From positions 186,001 to 250,000 of the forward strand of contig NZ_JAIZZN010000001.1 in NCBI RefSeq assembly GCF_020443565.1: a stretch of 64,000 nucleotides of DNA, read 5' to 3'. The DNA comes from Clostridium sp. CS001. GTDB taxonomy: Bacteria; Bacillota; Clostridia; Clostridiales; Clostridiaceae. This document shows positions 58,689 through 64,000 of this stretch, piece by piece. The notes beneath the pieces are model-generated. The model was not told the DNA's origin. It was given only the letters and a program-made list of their open reading frames with translations, and made no database searches. Every line of letters begins with the position of its first letter. Positions within the stretch are counted from its first letter, which is position 1. A program made the position numbers and the translations under genes.

Positions 58689-60212
58689 TTAAACTATTCT
58701 TTCATCTATAAACTTTCTATATTGCATAGCTTCAATGATATGCTTCTCCAATATATTTTCACTTTCATCTAAATCTGCAATAGTCCTAGCCACCTTAAGA
58801 ATTCTAGAATAAGCTCGAGTACTTAAATTAAACTTTTTATACATTAATTCCATAATATTATTAACCTTAGTATCTAAATTACAGTATTTCTTAATTAACT
58901 TTTGACTCATTTCAGCATTACAATTGATTTTTTCTTCTCTAAATCTTTTTAATTGAATAGCCCTCGCGGCTTCAACTCTTTTTTTAATCAAATCAGATCT
59001 TTCACTATTTTTACCACTAGCTATTTTGTTATAAGGTAGAGCATTTACTGATGTAAATATATCGATACGATCTAATAATGGTCCACTTAATTTGCTTAAA
59101 TATCTTCTTCTTTCATAATCACTGCAGCTACATTGCTTTTCATAAGTTCCATAGTATCCACAGGGGCATGGATTTAACGCACCTACAAACATGAAGTTAG
59201 ATGGATACTCTACAGTTCCATTAACTCTTGAAATATTAATTTTTCTTTCTTCTAGTGGCTGTCTTAATATTTCTATTACATTTTTTTTAAATTCCAATAT
59301 TTCATCTAAAAACAAAACTCCCTTATGAGCTAAAGAAACTTCTCCAGGTATTATTTTATTTCCTCCGCCTACCAGAGCAATCCTTGATATGGTATGATGT
59401 GGACTTCTAAAAGGTCTTTGAAGAATAACTTCTCCATTGGTAGAAACGTTTCCAGAAACACTATAAATCCTAGTAACTTCCAATGCTTCTTCTTGACTTA
59501 AGGTGGGTAGTATAGTCGGTATTCTCTTAGCCATCATTGATTTACCGGAGCCCGGAGGACCATACATAATTAAATTATGATTTCCTGCAGCTGCTACCTC
59601 AATAGCTCGTTTCGAACTCTCTTGTCCCATAACATCTTCATAGTCTAATTCTTCATTAATTAATACTTCTGTATCACTACTTTGTGAATAGGGCATTAAG
59701 TCCTTATAATTTAAAAAATCTATCACTTGAATTAAATTATCTAAGGGAAATATTTTTGCAGATTTAACAAGGCTACACTCTTTTGCATTATCACTAGGTA
59801 CTATAAACTTTTCAATACCATTTTCTATTCCTTCCATAACAACAGGCAATGCACCTCTTACTTTCTTTAGCTTACCAAATAAAGATAATTCACCGATAAA
59901 TAGATAATCGTTAATATCATTAATAATTATTTGCTTAGTCGCAAGTAGTATGCCTATAGCTATTGGTAAATCAAATAAGGACCCTTCTTTTTTGAGGTCT
60001 GCAGGTGCTAAATTAATTGTTATTCTACTCACCGGGAACTCAAATCCTGAATTTAGAATTGCAGAACGTACCCGCTCCCTAGATTCTTTAACAGAAATAT
60101 CTGCAAGTCCAACAATATTTAACGCTGGTAATCCCCTTGTAATATCAATTTCAACGGTAACTATAACCCCTTTAATTCCAGCAAATGAAGCTGACATAAT
60201 TTGTATTGCCAT
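58689..60212 (-). CDS. comM: Magnesium chelatase-like ATPase, ComM/YifB family
   Basis: An AAA+ ATPase of 507 residues, related to ComM, a helicase that aids branch migration in transformation. An N-terminal lon-protease-like domain (KGVIVTVEIDITRGLPALNI) is followed by Walker A MYGPPGSGKSMMAKRIPTIL, Walker B GVLFLDEILEF and GALNPCPCGYYG. The C-terminus is the Mg-chelatase type. The divergent region to yraN holds its promoter. AGAGGTGATAAC precedes the ATG. Confidence 0.92.
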   Translation of the reverse strand: MAIQIMSASFAGIKGVIVTVEIDITRGLPALNIVGLADISVKESRERVRSAILNSGFEFPVSRITINLAPADLKKEGSLFDLPIAIGILLATKQIIINDINDYLFIGELSLFGKLKKVRGALPVVMEGIENGIEKFIVPSDNAKECSLVKSAKIFPLDNLIQVIDFLNYKDLMPYSQSSDTEVLINEELDYEDVMGQESSKRAIEVAAAGNHNLIMYGPPGSGKSMMAKRIPTILPTLSQEEALEVTRIYSVSGNVSTNGEVILQRPFRSPHHTISRIALVGGGNKIIPGEVSLAHKGVLFLDEILEFKKNVIEILRQPLEERKINISRVNGTVEYPSNFMFVGALNPCPCGYYGTYEKQCSCSDYERRRYLSKLSGPLLDRIDIFTSVNALPYNKIASGKNSERSDLIKKRVEAARAIQLKRFREEKINCNAEMSQKLIKKYCNLDTKVNNIMELMYKKFNLSTRAYSRILKVARTIADLDESENILEKHIIEAMQYRKFIDERIV

Positions 60213-60358
60213 GTTATCACCTCTTACCTTACTTTTTCTTATTATTTCTCATATATAATTATTGACAAAATAATATTCTATAAACTTTATTATAAAATTA
60301 AATTCTGTTTACTTTTAAATTTTTGGGCAATAATTGTAACTATTCAAACTAACTAGAA

Positions 60359-60386
60359 GCTATTATATTAAAATTAATATAATAGC
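60359..60386. repeat. Inverted repeat between comM and yraN
   Basis: Perfect 12-base arms GCTATTATATTA / TAATATAATAGC with a 4-nt AAAT centre. It lies 46 bp before the yraN start, in the divergent region, and could be a binding site or leader stem. Confidence 0.5.
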
Positions 60387-60431
60387 AATGTTTACATATA
60401 ATTAATAAAAACTTTTGGAAGGATGTTTCCT

Positions 60432-60800
60432 ATGAAATCGTTTAACAAAGATATCGGTTCACTTGGTGAAGATATATCAGAAGGCTATTTTGAGAACTTA
60501 GGGTATAATATTTTAGACAAAAATTTTAGATGTAAATGTGGAGAAATTGATTTAATTGTAGTAAATAACGGTTATATTTGTTTTGTAGAAGTTAAAACTA
60601 GGTATGGAATAAACTTTGGTATTCCAGCTGAATCAGTTAGTTTTTCTAAGCAACATAAAATTTATAAGACAGCGCAGATGTACATTATGACGAGACATAT
60701 CGTTAACTTTAATTTTAGATTTGATGTTGTTGAAATAATTCTAAATCATGATAATAATGATTTTTTAATTAATCATATTGAAGATGCATTTCAAGTGTAG
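60432..60800 (+). CDS. yraN: YraN-family (UPF0102) nuclease-like protein
   Basis: A 122-residue protein with an endonuclease-like fold; motifs are GEDISEGYFENLGYNILDKN, CGEIDLIVVNNGYICFVEVK and AESVSFSKQHKIY. The E-D-EVK residues resemble PD-(D/E)XK nucleases. I chose the ATG at 60432, 9 nt after GGAAGG; an ATG at 60423 touches that site. It is the only plus-strand gene in the conserved block. The cellular role is unknown. Confidence 0.88.
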   Translation: MKSFNKDIGSLGEDISEGYFENLGYNILDKNFRCKCGEIDLIVVNNGYICFVEVKTRYGINFGIPAESVSFSKQHKIYKTAQMYIMTRHIVNFNFRFDVVEIILNHDNNDFLINHIEDAFQV

Positions 60801-60811
60801 TTTTTAGCTAT

Positions 60812-60859
60812 AAAATAAAAAAATACAAATACAATCACTTTACTGAATTTGTATTTGTA
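60812..60859. terminator. Shared terminator of yraN and rnhB
   Basis: TACAAATACAA and TTGTATTTGTA form an 11-bp stem with a 14-nt loop between convergent genes. The T tract is strong only on the minus strand. Confidence 0.65.
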
Positions 60860-60883
60860 AACTTTATGTTAATTATTATTGTA

Positions 60884-61702
60884 TTATTTTAGAATATTTT
60901 TTAAGAAACTCATCCTATGCATAGGAGTAATCCCATGCTCCTTTATGGCAAGCACATGTTCCTCTGTGCCATACCCAACATTCTTTTCAAATCCATAATT
61001 AGGATACTTATCATGATACTTTAACATAAGTTCATCCCTATATACCTTTGCAATTATAGATGCACAAGCTATACTTATACTTTTTGTGTCTCCTTTTATT
61101 ACAAATTCATTTAGACCTTTAAATCCTTTTATTTTATATCCATCAGATAAAACTAAATCTGGTTTAATGGCAAGCCCCGCACAAGAGTCTATAAATACTT
61201 GATTGTTGCAAAAACCAATACCCTTTTCATCAATCTCATTGTTATCAATAGCAATTATCTTATAATCTAAAGCTTTTTCTTTAATAATACAAGATAATTC
61301 TTTCCTTAAAGCTGCAGATAACTTTTTAGAATCATTAGCTCTTAATATTAAATCCTTATGGTCTTCTATACTTAAATCTAATATCACCGCCGCCGCAACT
61401 ATTGGCCCAGCAAGAGGTCCACGTCCAACTTCGTCAACTCCAGCTATATGTTTATAATTTCCAAAGCTTTTATCAAACTCGTACATTCTTTTTACTCTCT
61501 GAATTTCTTTTTCTTTTAGCTCAAAGTTTCTAACCATTTTATCACCTAGTTTTTGAACTGTTTTCCGATTGTCTTCCAACAAAAGTTTTAATATATTTCT
61601 CCTATCACTATCTTTTATAATCTTATCAGTGATTTTTATATTTAAAACATATTCACTTATTTCCTTATAACTCATATTTGAAAAGTCAACATTAAGACCC
61701 AC
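60884..61702 (-). CDS. rnhB: Ribonuclease HII
   Basis: Removes RNA from RNA-DNA hybrids. The catalytic set is visible: AGVDEVGRGPLAGPIVAAAV (Asp, Glu), RANDSKKLS, SDGYKIKGF and ASIIAKVYRDELM. The 70-residue N-terminal extension before the core is common in clostridia. The start is GTG, preceded by GGAGAAAAAGCC; the only upstream option is weak. Confidence 0.94.
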   Translation of the reverse strand: MGLNVDFSNMSYKEISEYVLNIKITDKIIKDSDRRNILKLLLEDNRKTVQKLGDKMVRNFELKEKEIQRVKRMYEFDKSFGNYKHIAGVDEVGRGPLAGPIVAAAVILDLSIEDHKDLILRANDSKKLSAALRKELSCIIKEKALDYKIIAIDNNEIDEKGIGFCNNQVFIDSCAGLAIKPDLVLSDGYKIKGFKGLNEFVIKGDTKSISIACASIIAKVYRDELMLKYHDKYPNYGFEKNVGYGTEEHVLAIKEHGITPMHRMSFLKNILK

Positions 61703-61728
61703 GGCTTTTTCTCCTTCATTATACTAAT

Positions 61729-61782
61729 TAGGCACCTTAATAAACAATTAGATAATACTATAATTGTTTATTAAGATGCCTA
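61729..61782 (-). repeat. Long inverted repeat after rbgA
   Basis: Twenty-two-base arms with one non-Watson-Crick position, loop of 10 nt. In the minus-strand RNA that position is a G-U pair, while in the plus-strand RNA it is an A-C mismatch. The stem therefore fits the minus-strand transcript. There is no T tract. It may be the rbgA transcript end or a processing stem. Confidence 0.7.
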
Positions 61783-61829
61783 TGTACATTTTGCACTAAA
61801 TTAATATATGATTATTTTTGTGTAAAAAC

Positions 61830-62687
61830 TTAAACTTCGTCTGCCCTTTCTAGCGATATAGACCCTAATTTACCACCTCTAAATTCATCTAGAAGCATTA
61901 CTGCAATTCTATTGTAGTCAATATTTCCGCCAGAGATTACGGCACCTCTTTTCTTACCTATGTTATCCATATTATCTATAGGATTCTCCATAATTTCTGA
62001 AAGTTTGTATCTCTCTACTAATCTTTGTGCATTATTAACTTGAAGTCTTTCTACAAGCCTAAGCGCCAATTCTTCGATATCCATAATTTCATCTTTAATA
62101 GCCCCTGTAAATGCCAGATTTAGACCAACTGCTTCATCTTCGAATTTAGGCCATAAAACTCCCGGAGTGTCCATAAGTTCTATACCTAAGCTAGTTTTTA
62201 TCCATTGCTTAGTCTTGGTAACCCCTGGTTTGTCACCAGTTTTAGCTATATTGTTTTTTGCCATTTTGTTTATAAAAGAAGATTTACCTACATTAGGTAT
62301 ACCAACTACCATAACTCTTATAACTATGTTAACTAACCCTTTTTTTCTCTGCCTATCATGCTTTGCTTTCAATAATTCCTCGAGAGTAGGTTTTATACCT
62401 TTTAACCCTTCTCCTGTGATGCAATTTACAGCCAATGGCTTAACAGTATCAGTTGTAAGCTTCCTTATCCAATCTTTAGTAACTTTATCTTCTGCTAAGT
62501 CAGATTTATTTAACAAAATAACTCTAGGCTTATCTTTACAAATTTCATCTATTTGAGGATTAGCACTTGATTTAACTATCCTTGCATCTCTAATTTCTAT
62601 TACAGCATCAACAAGTTTTAAACTTTCTTGAATTTGTCTTCTAGTTTTTGCCATGTGCCCTGGAAACCAATTTATACTCATGCTCAT
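61830..62687 (-). CDS. rbgA: Ribosome biogenesis GTPase RbgA
   Basis: A circularly permuted GTPase for late 50S assembly. The G4 motif LLNKSDLAEDK comes before G1 GIPNVGKSSFINKM and G3 DTPGVLWPKF. It begins MSMSINWFPGHMAKTRRQIQ. The length is 285 residues. It sits between rplS and rnhB, as in Bacillus. Confidence 0.96.
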   Translation of the reverse strand: MSMSINWFPGHMAKTRRQIQESLKLVDAVIEIRDARIVKSSANPQIDEICKDKPRVILLNKSDLAEDKVTKDWIRKLTTDTVKPLAVNCITGEGLKGIKPTLEELLKAKHDRQRKKGLVNIVIRVMVVGIPNVGKSSFINKMAKNNIAKTGDKPGVTKTKQWIKTSLGIELMDTPGVLWPKFEDEAVGLNLAFTGAIKDEIMDIEELALRLVERLQVNNAQRLVERYKLSEIMENPIDNMDNIGKKRGAVISGGNIDYNRIAVMLLDEFRGGKLGSISLERADEV

Positions 62688-62744
62688 ATTTATCTAATCC
62701 TTCCCATTTTATTGAATGGATAAAGTCTTAAAACTACTTTAAAG

Positions 62745-62766
62745 TAAAAAGGGACTTTACAGCCCC
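62745..62766 (-). terminator. Terminator after rplS
   Basis: On the minus strand GGGGCT-GTAA-AGTCCC is followed by TTTTT. It lies just after the rplS stop. Confidence 0.75.
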
Positions 62767-62772
62767 ATTTTT

Positions 62773-63120
62773 TTATCTCATTCTTTCTTTAACTTTTGCA
62801 GCCTTACCAACTCTATCTCTTAAGTAGAATAGTTTAGCTCTTCTAACTTTACCTAATCTTACGATTTCAATCTTCTCAATAACCGGAGCGTTTACTGGGA
62901 ATGTTTTTTCGCAACCAACACCACCTGATACTCTTCTTACTGTGAAAGTTTCTCTTAATCCACCATTTTGTCTTTTAAGAACGGTTCCTTCGAAAACTTG
63001 AACTCTTTCCTTAGCACCTTCTTTGATTTTGATGTGAACTTTAACAGTATCACCTACATGAAAATCTGGTAAGTCAGTTCTAATTTGCTCTGCTTCTATT
63101 TGTCTTATAATTTCTAACAT
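62773..63120 (-). CDS. rplS: 50S ribosomal protein L19
   Basis: A 115-residue large-subunit protein at the subunit interface. Family motifs are [40 protein letters not shown] and [18 protein letters not shown] chose the ATG at 63120, 8 nt after AGGAGG; the ATG at 63126 is too close. It has its own promoter and leader. Confidence 0.97.
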   Translation of the reverse strand: MLEIIRQIEAEQIRTDLPDFHVGDTVKVHIKIKEGAKERVQVFEGTVLKRQNGGLRETFTVRRVSGGVGCEKTFPVNAPVIEKIEIVRLGKVRRAKLFYLRDRVGKAAKVKERMR

Positions 63121-63195
63121 GTGCATTCCCTCCTAAAATTTATTGTAACGTTCATACTCATTTTAACATGACAGAGGACCGCCCGTACTAGCACA
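63121..63195 (-). promoter_or_regulatory. rplS mRNA leader, possible L19 leader element
   Basis: About 75 nt between the promoter and the ATG. It contains GCTAGTACGGGCGGTCC and TCATGTTAAAATGAG, which may form small stems. L19 autoregulatory leaders are known in Firmicutes; a match here is possible but not proven by eye. Confidence 0.35.
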
Positions 63196-63201
63196 AAGTA
63201 T

Positions 63202-63230
63202 ATTTTATCATATATTTATATATATATCAA
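63202..63230 (-). promoter_or_regulatory. SigA promoter of rplS
   Basis: On the minus strand TTGATA (63225-63230), a 17-bp spacer and TAAAAT (63202-63207). Confidence 0.75.
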
Positions 63231-63265
63231 CGTAAAAATACAATTTATGCTTAAATCCAAGAACT

Positions 63266-63997
63266 TTATTTTTTTTCAGTTGCCTTACTTAATAGTTTTA
63301 TATCTTCCTTGGTAAGTTTGAGCTTTTCAAATAAATCTGGTCTCTTTTCTTTAGTTATTAGAAGTGATTGTAGCCTTCTCCACTTACGTACGTTCTCATG
63401 ATGCCCTGAGGTTAATATCTCTGGAACCAATGAACCCTCAAAGCACTCTGGCCTTGTATAATGAGGATACTCTAGTACTCCATCATAAAAGGATTCCTCT
63501 GTGAAGCTTTCACTACAGGATAACACCCCTGGTATTAGCCTACAAATACTATCCACTATAGGTATGCATGCCATTTCCCCACCTGTTAAAACATAATCAC
63601 CTAAAGAAAGTTCCATATCGATGTAATCATAAGTTCTTTCATCTATGCCTTCGTAATGACCACATACAAATATTAATTCTTTTTCTAAGCACAATTCCTT
63701 AGCAATTTCTTGGGTAAAGGTATTCCCCCTAGGTCCTAGAAATATTACTTTCCCACTATTATGTACTTTAATATCTTTAATGCTATGAATTAAGGGTTGA
63801 GCCAGCATTACCATACCTGCTCCACCACCATAAGGATAATCATCTACTTTTTTATGTTTATTCAAAGAATAATCTCTAATATTATGAGCTTTAATATCCA
63901 GTATATTTTTATCTATTGCTTTTCCAATAATACTCTGATTAAAAATCTGAAACATTTCAGGAAATAGCGTCAAAATATCTATTTTCATTCCATCCAT
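63266..63997 (-). CDS. trmD: tRNA (guanine-37-N1)-methyltransferase
   Basis: Methylates G37 next to the anticodon to prevent frameshifting. The SPOUT knot is visible ([38 protein letters not shown]), and the start [15 protein letters not shown] is typical. The 243-residue length is complete. Two ATGs (63997 and 63988) are in frame. The window ends 3 bp upstream, so the ribosome binding site cannot be judged; the shorter form matches other TrmD starts. Confidence 0.95.
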   Translation of the reverse strand: MDGMKIDILTLFPEMFQIFNQSIIGKAIDKNILDIKAHNIRDYSLNKHKKVDDYPYGGGAGMVMLAQPLIHSIKDIKVHNSGKVIFLGPRGNTFTQEIAKELCLEKELIFVCGHYEGIDERTYDYIDMELSLGDYVLTGGEMACIPIVDSICRLIPGVLSCSESFTEESFYDGVLEYPHYTRPECFEGSLVPEILTSGHHENVRKWRRLQSLLITKEKRPDLFEKLKLTKEDIKLLSKATEKK

Positions 63998-64000
63998 TCT

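Overview
The window is an AT-rich chromosomal segment from a spore-forming low-GC Firmicute, most likely Clostridium or a close relative. The evidence is the gene order of the trmD-to-recA core block, spoVS, a CodY regulator, a Gram-positive PolC with a built-in proofreading exonuclease, a clostridial-type RecA/LexA site, and strong AGGAGG ribosome binding sites. I cannot name the species. Almost every gene is on the minus strand, so the natural reading direction is from position 64000 down to 1. Only an iron alcohol dehydrogenase (1088-2188) and yraN (60432-60800) are on the plus strand. I saw no tRNA, rRNA, CRISPR array, insertion sequence or prophage.

Region 64000-19500 is a conserved housekeeping superblock, read right to left: trmD, rplS, rbgA, rnhB, (yraN opposed), comM-like ATPase, dprA, topA, codY, rpsB, tsf, pyrH, frr, uppS, cdsA, dxr, rseP, ispG, polC, rimP, nusA, rnpM(ylxR), ylxQ, infB, rbfA, nrnA, truB, ribF, rpsO, pnp, an M16 peptidase, ymxH, dapG, tepA, ftsK/spoIIIE, rimO, pgsA, recA, rny, spoVS. 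It couples translation, isoprenoid and phospholipid synthesis, RNA decay, DNA repair and sporulation. Clear SigA promoters precede rplS, rpsB, rpsO, recA and rny. recA has a LexA box, and spoVS has a SigH-type promoter whose -35 lies in the rny terminator.

Region 19300-12000 is more variable: an aspartate-type aminotransferase, HPr, an orphan tyrosine recombinase, a nine-repeat WG protein anchored in the membrane, the UV endonuclease UvsE, a HutD-family protein, a short second SSB, and msrA.

Region 11900-2200 is the most interesting part. A sigma-54 enhancer-binding activator (GAF-PAS-AAA-Fis) is followed by three similar 17-bp inverted-repeat sites, a terminator, and a consensus -24/-12 sigma-54 promoter. 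The promoter drives a nine-gene Mrp/MBH-like cation/proton antiporter operon (E, F, G, MbhD-like, MbhE-B fusion, C, and three D/NuoL-type subunits). The operon has no full-length MrpA and no hydrogenase or other redox module next to it. This looks like a self-contained sigma-54-controlled ion-transport module.

The left end carries the iron alcohol dehydrogenase, with a 16-bp palindrome just after its likely -10 box, and rluB.
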